40,366 nt of DNA, taken from Sunxiuqinia sp. GTDB lineage: Bacteria > Bacteroidota > Bacteroidia > Bacteroidales > Prolixibacteraceae. Shown here in pieces: positions 10,414 to 17,972 of this stretch. The notes under the pieces are model-generated. The model did not search any database. It was given only the letters and a program-made list of their open reading frames with translations, and was not told where the DNA came from. Within the stretch, counting starts at the first letter, position 1; each line of letters opens with the position of its first letter. The position numbers and the translations under genes are program-made. The DNA lies in contig QKCF01000079.1 in the NCBI GenBank assembly GCA_003246935.1, positions 1 to 40,366 on the forward strand. Direction: 5' to 3'.

Positions 10414-10802
10414 ATCTGTTCGAACTGATCACTAATTTCTGGCGAGTTGATGAACAGAAGAACTTTTCAGGAAACGAGACCCGATTGTTTTTCTTCCTGA
10501 TTCACGTAGCAAATCGTTCGTATTGGCCGAAATGGATTGAATTTGCGGATAAACGAATGGTTGCTTATGCGAATATTTCGTTACAGGTACTGAAATCTGC
10601 ACGGAATCGACTGAAAGAAGCTGGCTTGTTAGACTTCTCCCCAGGGGGTGGATTTAGGGTCAAAACTAAGTATCAGATTCTGACACCTAGGTCGAACCTT
10701 AAACTCTCACCATACAATAGTAAGACAAAAGACAGAAATTTTAATATCGATTCTAATGGAGAAAAGAAAGGATTTGTCCACACCGGAAGTGATTTTGACT
10801 AA
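10410..10802 (+). CDS. Replication-initiation/winged-helix-like protein of the element
   Basis: NFWRVDEQKNFSGNETRLFFFLIHVANR...LQVLKSARNRLKEAGLLDFSPGGGFRVKTKY, resembles DnaD/replication-protein N-domains. Confidence 0.45.
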   Translation: MNLFELITNFWRVDEQKNFSGNETRLFFFLIHVANRSYWPKWIEFADKRMVAYANISLQVLKSARNRLKEAGLLDFSPGGGFRVKTKYQILTPRSNLKLSPYNSKTKDRNFNIDSNGEKKGFVHTGSDFD

Positions 10803-11481
10803 TCGTGGATTTTGTGGTGCTCTGCTTGAAGATGCTCAAAAAATTATCATCGATGAAAGAGAAAAGATAACCCAGCGGCGTTTGTTTCTTTCTCTGGAAT
10901 ATTCCGACTTCCTGAAGCTGTTTCTGACATTCGGAAGCATTTGCCTACTGAAGCGAAACCAAGACCAGAATTTTATCATTGATGATAACAACGAACCAAT
11001 AATCAAACAGTTCTACTTTTATACGACCAATAATCCTTCCTTTTTTGGTGATTTAGCAAAGGGGATCTTACTGCAGGGCAAATACGGTTGCGGCAAGACT
11101 GTTCTGTTGGAAACCTATTCAATTCTTCATAATCACATTGTAAAAAAGTATAGTCTTAATTACCCCTTGCTGCTGTTTGTGAAATCGGTTGAATTGCAAG
11201 ATCAAATTCGAAAGCAGTCGTTGGCAACATTTGTAAGAAGACCGCTAATCATTGATGAATTTGGCCGTGAACCCAAAGCGATTCAGGATTACGGGAATAT
11301 TACCCGCCCCATTTCCGAGTTATTAAGTCTCAGAAGTGATGTTGGAGCGATCACCCATGGAACTTCGAATTTTGCACTGAACACGCTTTCATCTGATGAA
11401 TTTTATGGCGGGATGATTGGAGATCGGCTTAAGGCCATGTTCAATTTTATCACCTTACCAGGTGAGAGCAGAAGGGGGTAA
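10756..11481 (+). CDS. P-loop ATPase, DnaC/IstB-like helicase-loader type
   Basis: Walker A GILLQGKYGCGKTVLLE; Walker B-like RRPLIIDEFGRE. Confidence 0.6.
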   Translation: MEKRKDLSTPEVILTNRGFCGALLEDAQKIIIDEREKITQRRLFLSLEYSDFLKLFLTFGSICLLKRNQDQNFIIDDNNEPIIKQFYFYTTNNPSFFGDLAKGILLQGKYGCGKTVLLETYSILHNHIVKKYSLNYPLLLFVKSVELQDQIRKQSLATFVRRPLIIDEFGREPKAIQDYGNITRPISELLSLRSDVGAITHGTSNFALNTLSSDEFYGGMIGDRLKAMFNFITLPGESRRG

Positions 11482-11552
11482 AATGAAGATTGAAAATCGA
11501 ATGATGAGATTATTGGAAAGGACTCTATTGGTTAGCGAAGCAAGTTTGTGTA

Positions 11553-11585
11553 TCGGTCAGACCGAAACCTTGCTCCGAGGAGCAA
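11553..11585. other. Candidate origin of transfer (oriT): two adjacent perfect inverted repeats upstream of mobC
   Basis: TCGGTC-A-GACCGA (11553-11565) and TTGCTCC-GA-GGAGCAA (11570-11585) just 5' of the MobC/relaxase operon. Confidence 0.5.
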
Positions 11586-11628
11586 AAAACATCCCGTCGG
11601 TCTCAATTATTTTTAAATTCCATTTCAA

Positions 11629-11991
11629 ATGAAAACAATTAAAAACAGAAATATAAATGGGAGACCAGCCAAAAAGCCTTCGGAGAAGAAGGCCTATAAA
11701 GTAACTCTCAAGATGGCTACTGAGGAGTATTATTCTCTTAAAGCTAAAGTAGGAACAGCTGGTGTAAACCGGAGTGAATTTATTCGTCGATGTATTCAGT
11801 CGGGAGTGGTGAAAGAGAGGCTTACTCCGGAACTTGTAGGATATATTCGCAAGCTTTCCGGTATGGCGAACAATATCAATCAGATCGCACGAACGGCTAA
11901 TGCTGCTGGATTTTTGGAAGTCCAGAAACATTTGTTTTCGATGACTGAGCAATTAGATCGTTTGATTAAGCGTATTGAGGATGATTGCTAA
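11629..11991 (+). CDS. MobC-like relaxosome accessory protein
   Basis: MATEEYYSLKAKVGTAGVNRSEFIRRCIQSGVVKERLTPELVGYIRKLSGMANNINQIARTANAAG, MobC/RHH pattern; overlaps the relaxase start. Confidence 0.8.
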   Translation: MKTIKNRNINGRPAKKPSEKKAYKVTLKMATEEYYSLKAKVGTAGVNRSEFIRRCIQSGVVKERLTPELVGYIRKLSGMANNINQIARTANAAGFLEVQKHLFSMTEQLDRLIKRIEDDC

Positions 11992-12916
11992 AATCGTACA
12001 GGGGCAAGGATTCCGGGGAGCAGTGAACTATGTTCTCAATAAGAAGGATGCCGATCTAATTTATGCAGAAGGAGTGCGGTTAAAAGATAATGCATCCATT
12101 ACACAGAGTTTTGTCACCCAAAGCAAGTTAAGACCAAACGTGACAAAGCCTGTCGCACATATATCACTGGATTTTTCGGTCCAGGATAAGGGGAGGTTGA
12201 CAGATCGGTTTATGGTCGATGTTGCACAGGAATATTTGCAAAAGATGGGTTACGAAAATACACAGTATATTATTGTTCGGCATCATGACACAGCACACCC
12301 ACACGTTCACTTGATAATAAACCGAATTGACAATGATGGCAGGAGGATTTCGGATCAGAACGAAAAACTGCGGAATTCCAGGATTTGTATGGGATTAACG
12401 AAGAAACACGGTCTTTATATTGCCGCTGGAAAAGAGAATGTGAAGGAACACCGACTGAAAGGATCGGACAAAGTCAAATATGAAATTTATAATGCTTTAA
12501 AATCGTCTTTGCCCAATTGCCGAAATTGGCAGGAGTTGAAAATTGAACTTTGGAAATCCGGTATTTCTCTCGATTTTCGGAAGAATGGGAATACGGATAA
12601 GATTCAAGGCGTGCGGTTCCAGAAGGATGAATATGAATTCAATGGTTCAAAAATTGACCGGGCTTTCAGCTATTCCAAGATTAATTATCAGTTGCAGCAA
12701 AATGCCAGGTTGATGCCTGTTCTGTCCTTTTCGGGTTCCACAAATAAGCTTCACAATGGGACGGCATTTTCTTCTTCATGGGGAACAGCTGCTTCTGTGA
12801 TGGGAGATTTGTTGAATATGCTGAAAGCTTCTCCAGGGAATGCCGGAGACAACAGGGAACAATTACGAGAAGAGGCACAAAGACGGAAAAGGCGGAAAAA
12901 GGGGCGCAGGTTGTAA
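11975..12916 (+). CDS. Relaxase/mobilization nuclease (MOB_P-like)
   Basis: AKIVQGQGFRGAVNYVLNKKDADLIYAEG...YIIVRHHDTAHPHVHLIINRID (HxxxxHPHVH metal-binding motif). Confidence 0.9.
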   Translation: MRMIAKIVQGQGFRGAVNYVLNKKDADLIYAEGVRLKDNASITQSFVTQSKLRPNVTKPVAHISLDFSVQDKGRLTDRFMVDVAQEYLQKMGYENTQYIIVRHHDTAHPHVHLIINRIDNDGRRISDQNEKLRNSRICMGLTKKHGLYIAAGKENVKEHRLKGSDKVKYEIYNALKSSLPNCRNWQELKIELWKSGISLDFRKNGNTDKIQGVRFQKDEYEFNGSKIDRAFSYSKINYQLQQNARLMPVLSFSGSTNKLHNGTAFSSSWGTAASVMGDLLNMLKASPGNAGDNREQLREEAQRRKRRKKGRRL

Positions 12917-12934
12917 CGAATTAAAATTAGGATT

Positions 12935-13636
12935 ATGGGAACAGGGAAAATGGATTCTTCAGTAGTTTATGCTCTTTTTGAAGAATTAAAACAAAAGATT
13001 GATGAATTGGGCAAGAGAAATACCGAAAATGATCAGTCAAATCCAGCGGCTGGTATCGAGAAATCGAGGGGACAAACGGATGGCTTCCAAGAACCCGTTA
13101 ATCAGAAGGATTTTTCAGCAGAACAAATGAAGGAACTCAGGAGTGATATCGCCCGGGTCACGGCCTATACCATCGAAAAAATTCATGGTAAGTTATTTAT
13201 GGTGTCAAATGAGTTAAAGTCTATCCTTAATGGTCTCGGCAGGAAGATTGAGCTATCACGAGCTAATGAAAATGTTACCGTCCGCAAAGAGCACGTGTTT
13301 ATCGTCGATTTTCGAAGTAGTAAGACTGCCGTGACCATCATTGCTATGGTTTTGATTATTCTCTCTTTAATTGCCGGTAATATCTGGCAGTTCAATAATA
13401 ATACTCTATTAAAAGATAATGACCTGAAGTATAGATATGTCAAAATGAAAGGAAAGGCAAAGGCTCAAGATCTTTCTCGATTGGAGACTGTTTTTGTTTA
13501 TGAACGAAATCGGGATAGTATTTCGGTTATTCGCAAACAGGTTGAGACCTACGAGCGATTAGTGAAGCTGGAGATGGAAAAATTGGAACTAAAAAAGTTG
13601 GAGGAGAGTGAGAGAATTCGAGCAAAATCAAAATGA
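12935..13636 (+). CDS. Single-TM protein associated with the mobilization operon
   Basis: TM TAVTIIAMVLIILSLIAGNIWQF flanked by coiled-coil/charged segments; directly follows the relaxase. Confidence 0.5.
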   Translation: MGTGKMDSSVVYALFEELKQKIDELGKRNTENDQSNPAAGIEKSRGQTDGFQEPVNQKDFSAEQMKELRSDIARVTAYTIEKIHGKLFMVSNELKSILNGLGRKIELSRANENVTVRKEHVFIVDFRSSKTAVTIIAMVLIILSLIAGNIWQFNNNTLLKDNDLKYRYVKMKGKAKAQDLSRLETVFVYERNRDSISVIRKQVETYERLVKLEMEKLELKKLEESERIRAKSK

Positions 13637-13741
13637 GTATTTGCTGCCTGATTCTCCAATTCGGGCTTCTATGGAAATGAATTTCAGTTGATCAAGTAAC
13701 GATTTTGTCAAAGAAAAGAATGGATGTTCATAAAATATTGT

Positions 13742-13760
13742 TGTTCACGTTCCGTGAACA
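13742..13760. promoter_or_regulatory. Palindromic operator upstream of AbiE-like pair
   Basis: TGTTCACG-TTC-CGTGAACA perfect inverted repeat, plus half-site GTGAACA at 13771-13777. Confidence 0.75.
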
Positions 13761-13763
13761 TCG

Positions 13764-13771
13764 TATATTTG
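13764..13771 (+). promoter_or_regulatory. Bacteroidota -7 element of AbiE-like operon
   Basis: TATATTTG (TAnnTTTG), 20 nt after a TTG at 13741-13743. Confidence 0.6.
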
Positions 13772-13778
13772 TGAACAT

Positions 13779-14750
13779 ATGAAGAAGGAAATAATAAATA
13801 TTGCATTGGAAAATCTTCAAAAGATAGGAGGAATAGAAGGTTTTTGGCAGGATAAAGAAGAGCTTGATGGTTGCCTGAATTTAAAAACCGCAACTAAAGA
13901 GTTTACTCTCGTGGTTCAAATTAAGAACGAGATTCGTCAACATCAGCTACATCAGATTATAGACCTAAATAACGAATATAAAGACCTCATCTTGGTTGCC
14001 TATCGGATATTTCCCAAAATAAAAGAAGAACTCCGGTTGAAGGAAATTCCCTACTTGGAGGCTAATGGAAATATTTTCCTTAAAAAGGGAGATACCCTTT
14101 TACTGATAGATACGAATAAGCCAATCAACTTGGGAAAAGAAAAAGGGAACCGGGCTTTTACGAAGACGGGTTTAAAGGTTTTATTTCATTTACTTCAGAA
14201 CAAAGACGATATCAATTTGCCCCAACGTGAATTGGCCAATGTGACAAATGTAGGGTTGGGGAATATTCCTCAAGTAATTGAAGGCTTAAAAGAGACTGGC
14301 TATCTACTTCGGATAGACAGCAAAACATATACATGGGAAAAACGAAGAGAGCTACTGGATCGATGGGTAACAGAATACGGCACGGTACTAAAACCGAAAT
14401 TAAAGAAAGAACGATTCGCGATAAGCGGTAATTGGGAAGACATCGTTTTCAACAACAGGTTAACTGCATGGGGAGGAGAGCCAGCAGCTGATCTTCTAAC
14501 CAACTACCTGCGACCTGAAAAGTATATCATTTATACCAGGGAAAACCGTGTTGACTTGATGAAAAACTACAAGTTGAAGCCCAGACCTGATGGGGAAGTC
14601 GAGGTCCTTGAAATGTTTTGGGAGCAAAAGGAAACAGAACAAACAGCGCCTCCAATTTTAGTGTATGCAGAATTGTTGCAGGAGGGAGGTAAACGGAATA
14701 AAGAAACAGCAGAAATAATTTTCAATGAATACATCGAACCAAACCTATAA
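13779..14750 (+). CDS. AbiEi-like antitoxin/transcriptional regulator (type IV TA-like)
   Basis: wHTH-like region LPQRELANVTNVGLGNIPQVIEGLKETGYLLRI; overlaps the downstream nucleotidyltransferase gene by 26 bp. Confidence 0.75.
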   Translation: MKKEIINIALENLQKIGGIEGFWQDKEELDGCLNLKTATKEFTLVVQIKNEIRQHQLHQIIDLNNEYKDLILVAYRIFPKIKEELRLKEIPYLEANGNIFLKKGDTLLLIDTNKPINLGKEKGNRAFTKTGLKVLFHLLQNKDDINLPQRELANVTNVGLGNIPQVIEGLKETGYLLRIDSKTYTWEKRRELLDRWVTEYGTVLKPKLKKERFAISGNWEDIVFNNRLTAWGGEPAADLLTNYLRPEKYIIYTRENRVDLMKNYKLKPRPDGEVEVLEMFWEQKETEQTAPPILVYAELLQEGGKRNKETAEIIFNEYIEPNL

Positions 14751-15564
14751 GGAACTGGCTATACCTTATTTCAAAGAGACCTTTGACTGTATCGACCAAG
14801 TTATGGCGGAACATGGGATTCCTTATTACTTGATTGGTGTCAGTGCTATCGCCCTAGAACTGTTAAAAAAGGGTATTAAGCCGAGTCGCGGAACAAAGGA
14901 TATTGATTTTGCTATAATGATTTCAAATATGTCGGAATATGAAAATATTAGCCAAGCGCTAATTAAAAATGGCTACAATAAAGTGAAAGCTCCATGGACC
15001 TTTTATTCCGACAAATATAACGTGGCGATTGATATCCTACCGTTTGGAGAAATAGAAGAGCAACATACAATAAACTTCAATAAACGAAATGCAGATTTAC
15101 ATGTTCTTGGTTTTAGTGAAGTGTTAGAAGAAGCTGTTCAGGTACCAATTGACGAAAAAATTGTGAATGTACCTCCGCTCCCAGGGATGGTGATACTCAA
15201 ATTGATTGCCTGGAGTGATAGACCAGAGGAACGGGAAAACGATTTAGCGGATATTCTAAAGATAATTCAGCACTATTTTGATCTGGAATTTGATGAGATC
15301 GTCGAGTTTCACAACGATACTTTTCCTGAACATGACGACATTGACCCAAAACTAGTAGCAGCTGAGGTCCTGGGCCGAAAATCAAAGATCTTTTTGTCTA
15401 AATCGGAAAAACTGGAGCACAGAATTCTTAAGGTATTGAATGATAATCTTTCCGACGGTTCAAAATCAAAGATTGCCAGGGAGTGGGCCCGAAAGCTTGA
15501 TCGTAGCATTGAGTATTGTCTGACAATTTTGGCCGCGTTTCGGAAAGGGATTTTAGAAAGTTAA
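14725..15564 (+). CDS. AbiEii/AbiGii-like nucleotidyltransferase
   Basis: PYYLIGVSAIALELLKKGIKPSRGTKDIDFAIM ... VAIDILPFGEIE: minimal nucleotidyltransferase acidic residues. Confidence 0.78.
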   Translation: MNTSNQTYKELAIPYFKETFDCIDQVMAEHGIPYYLIGVSAIALELLKKGIKPSRGTKDIDFAIMISNMSEYENISQALIKNGYNKVKAPWTFYSDKYNVAIDILPFGEIEEQHTINFNKRNADLHVLGFSEVLEEAVQVPIDEKIVNVPPLPGMVILKLIAWSDRPEERENDLADILKIIQHYFDLEFDEIVEFHNDTFPEHDDIDPKLVAAEVLGRKSKIFLSKSEKLEHRILKVLNDNLSDGSKSKIAREWARKLDRSIEYCLTILAAFRKGILES

Positions 15565-15656
15565 GTGCGAGGGGTTTTGTAGATTACACCTAGTGATTGG
15601 TTGATACTCTAGTCTACACTTTAATCCTTTATTGTCGGTAAATTTGCAGGCAAACA

Positions 15657-15830
15657 TTGATCTTTACTTTCGTTGGAGCAGTATTTGGTTGTATTGCCAA
15701 TACAACATTACTATTTTGGTTAAATCACCCAAATAGTCCATTCCTATCTTTAGTTTGGATAATTTATGAAATGTTTATGCTTTTTGTTGTAGACTTGTTC
15801 CCTTGTATTGATGTTAAATATTATTATTAA
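15657..15830 (+). CDS. Possible small hydrophobic protein with TTG start (57 aa), not in ORF track
   Basis: LIFTFVGAVFGCIANTTLLFWLNHPNSPFLSLVWIIYEMFMLFVVDLFPCIDVKYYY*; a TAAATTTG element lies at 15639-15646. Confidence 0.3.
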   Translation: MIFTFVGAVFGCIANTTLLFWLNHPNSPFLSLVWIIYEMFMLFVVDLFPCIDVKYYY

Positions 15831-15879
15831 TTTGTCAAGAGTTGTCTTTATGTCAGTAAACTAACAGAACTATACCTAA

Positions 15880-17535
15880 ATGAACTACATAAAATTCTCT
15901 TTATTTTCTCGATCTTTTGTCACAATAGCGATGATGTACATATTGGTTAGCTGTGGATTAAAAGATTTGCCTAAAGATAATTCATTGTCTGAGAGATTGA
16001 CCGAGATAGAAGGGGAAATGTTTCACAATGCTGAAAACCTGGATTCTTTAATAAATGGATTAGATACCACAAACCTCTCACCGATTGCAGCAGCAAGAAT
16101 AAATACGATAAAGGGATTAGCGCAATATAATAAGGAAGAATATCGAAATAGCATTTCATCCATTGAAAAAGCGGAACTGGTTTTTATTGAGGCCAAAGAC
16201 GAATATCATCTCCATATTAGCCGGCTGGTAAAGGCATTTGCTTTCGAACTCCTCCAATTAGAAGGTGTTGCATTGGAAATGTACGTTGACTGTGATGCCT
16301 ATTTTAGCACTAATGGATTTACCACTTTGAGATTCTATTCTTCCCTTGGCCTTTTAAGATATAGCAATCTTATCGGAATCGACGGAGAAGAACTGAAGAA
16401 GAGAATTCAAGAAGACTCCGAAAAATTAAAGGATCCTTTATACGACGGGCTATTCTATGCGACACTTGCTTTTATAGAAAAAAACCAAACTCTCCAAATT
16501 GATTATACTCAAAGAGCGATTGAATCCTTTTCAAAAGGAGACTATTGGGCCAAGGTATATAAATGGGAACTTAACCTTCTGTATAAGATGATGGAGAAAG
16601 ACCATTCAGAAAAGGTGCAGAAATATTACGATCAATTTACAACCAAGAAGTACTCACATACACCTACTTTAAACGAAAGGCTGCGCTATAAATTTGCTCA
16701 AGCTTTTTTGTATATCAAACAAAAAAAGTTTGACGATGCGATTAAAATAGCGATTGAAGTCTTAAACGAAGCCGATAAGGCTAATGATACCAGAGCTATG
16801 AATGAGTGCCTGCAGAATTTGGTTTTTCTGTATGTAAAAACCGGCAACTATAAAAAAGCCTTTGAAATGAGAGAAAAGTTTGTCGTGTTAGATTCCAAAC
16901 GGGTTAGTGAACTGAAACGAAATCAATTATTTGCTTTAGGTGCTCACTACAAATTTTCCGAGCTTCAAAAAGACAAATCTAATCTTAAGCTGAAAGTTCA
17001 ACGCAGTATCCTGATTATAATAGTAGTTAGTTTTCTATCACTTAGCCTGGTCATATTGGGATGGCAACTGCTTCAACGGGATAAGCGTACACGAGAGAAA
17101 TTGCAAAAGGAGAAGATGGAAATTCAAGGGCAAATTGATATTTTACTTTCATCATTTCGGAAATCAGAAAGCGACAACAAACAATTAATTAACCAAATGG
17201 AGGATGTGAAAAGTCGGTATAACAAATCGATCCGAATCTCCGAATTCTTAAGTTCTGTCGAAAATCGAGAGATTAAAAACTGGATGGAATTTGAAGTCCA
17301 CTTTTCGGTATTGCTCCCAAGGTGGGTGGAGAGTTTAAAGCAAAAAGCTCCTGGTCTTACGCCAACGGATATCAGATACTGTATGTGTATCTATTTTAAT
17401 TTGAGCAATTACGTGATCTCTGATTTGTGTAATGTAAGTAATGATGCTATTAAAAGCGCAAAAAAAAGAATCCGTGACAAGTTGTTACTAGCAGACGCGA
17501 CTGAAATCTACCTCTTCCTGAAAGCTATTGAATAA
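15880..17535 (+). CDS. Membrane-anchored TPR protein with C-terminal HTH (putative regulator)
   Basis: Lipobox-like ILVSCGL; TPR-like helices; TM SILIIIVVSFLSLSLVILGWQLL; coiled coil; C-terminal LTPTDIRYCMCIYFNLSNYVISDLCNVSNDAIKSAKKRIRDKL (LuxR-like HTH). Confidence 0.75.
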   Translation: MNYIKFSLFSRSFVTIAMMYILVSCGLKDLPKDNSLSERLTEIEGEMFHNAENLDSLINGLDTTNLSPIAAARINTIKGLAQYNKEEYRNSISSIEKAELVFIEAKDEYHLHISRLVKAFAFELLQLEGVALEMYVDCDAYFSTNGFTTLRFYSSLGLLRYSNLIGIDGEELKKRIQEDSEKLKDPLYDGLFYATLAFIEKNQTLQIDYTQRAIESFSKGDYWAKVYKWELNLLYKMMEKDHSEKVQKYYDQFTTKKYSHTPTLNERLRYKFAQAFLYIKQKKFDDAIKIAIEVLNEADKANDTRAMNECLQNLVFLYVKTGNYKKAFEMREKFVVLDSKRVSELKRNQLFALGAHYKFSELQKDKSNLKLKVQRSILIIIVVSFLSLSLVILGWQLLQRDKRTREKLQKEKMEIQGQIDILLSSFRKSESDNKQLINQMEDVKSRYNKSIRISEFLSSVENREIKNWMEFEVHFSVLLPRWVESLKQKAPGLTPTDIRYCMCIYFNLSNYVISDLCNVSNDAIKSAKKRIRDKLLLADATEIYLFLKAIE

Positions 17536-17612
17536 CAGCCCCTTAATATTCACACAACAAAATACACCCTTTTACACCCCAGCCAGAAATAGAATTTTTA
17601 TTCGTGGTATTT

Positions 17613-17620
17613 TACATTTG
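17613..17620 (+). promoter_or_regulatory. TAnnTTTG -7 like element upstream of first small leader peptide
   Basis: TACATTTG, 42 bp before the ATG at 17663. Confidence 0.4.
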
Positions 17621-17662
17621 TAGCAGATCAGAAAAAACTCATTACTACTAACTAAAATTACG

Positions 17663-17890
17663 ATGAAAAAGAAAATTACTATTTCTTTGTTCGGTGCGTT
17701 TGTTCTTTTAAACTTCTTTATATCCCCGAATTATCGTTCGGAAAGTCACGCACAAATAAATTTGGAGATGCTATCAGCATGCGCAGACGAATCGGTTGAA
17801 GAACCACCGGGGCAAATATATCCTTCGCCTTCTAGCGAAGTTCCATCAGAATCCTGGTTTTGGGAGTTGTTAAATACACTCTTCGAATAA
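17663..17890 (+). CDS. Small NVEALA-like leader peptide 1
   Basis: MKKKITISLFGAFVLLNFFISPNYRSESHAQINLEMLSACADESVEEPP...: short exported peptide with LEMLSACADE at the leader/core boundary. Confidence 0.55.
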   Translation: MKKKITISLFGAFVLLNFFISPNYRSESHAQINLEMLSACADESVEEPPGQIYPSPSSEVPSESWFWELLNTLFE

Positions 17891-17972
17891 AAGTTCAGGT
17901 TTACACAACTGCTATTTTCCGGCAAGAGTTTAATTGGTTTTATCAAACTAACTAATATCGTTGTAACATAAT

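Noticed and set aside
11417-11632. ORF 11417-11632 spanning the candidate oriT
   Set aside because: Overlaps the end of the ATPase gene and the palindromes; more likely non-coding.
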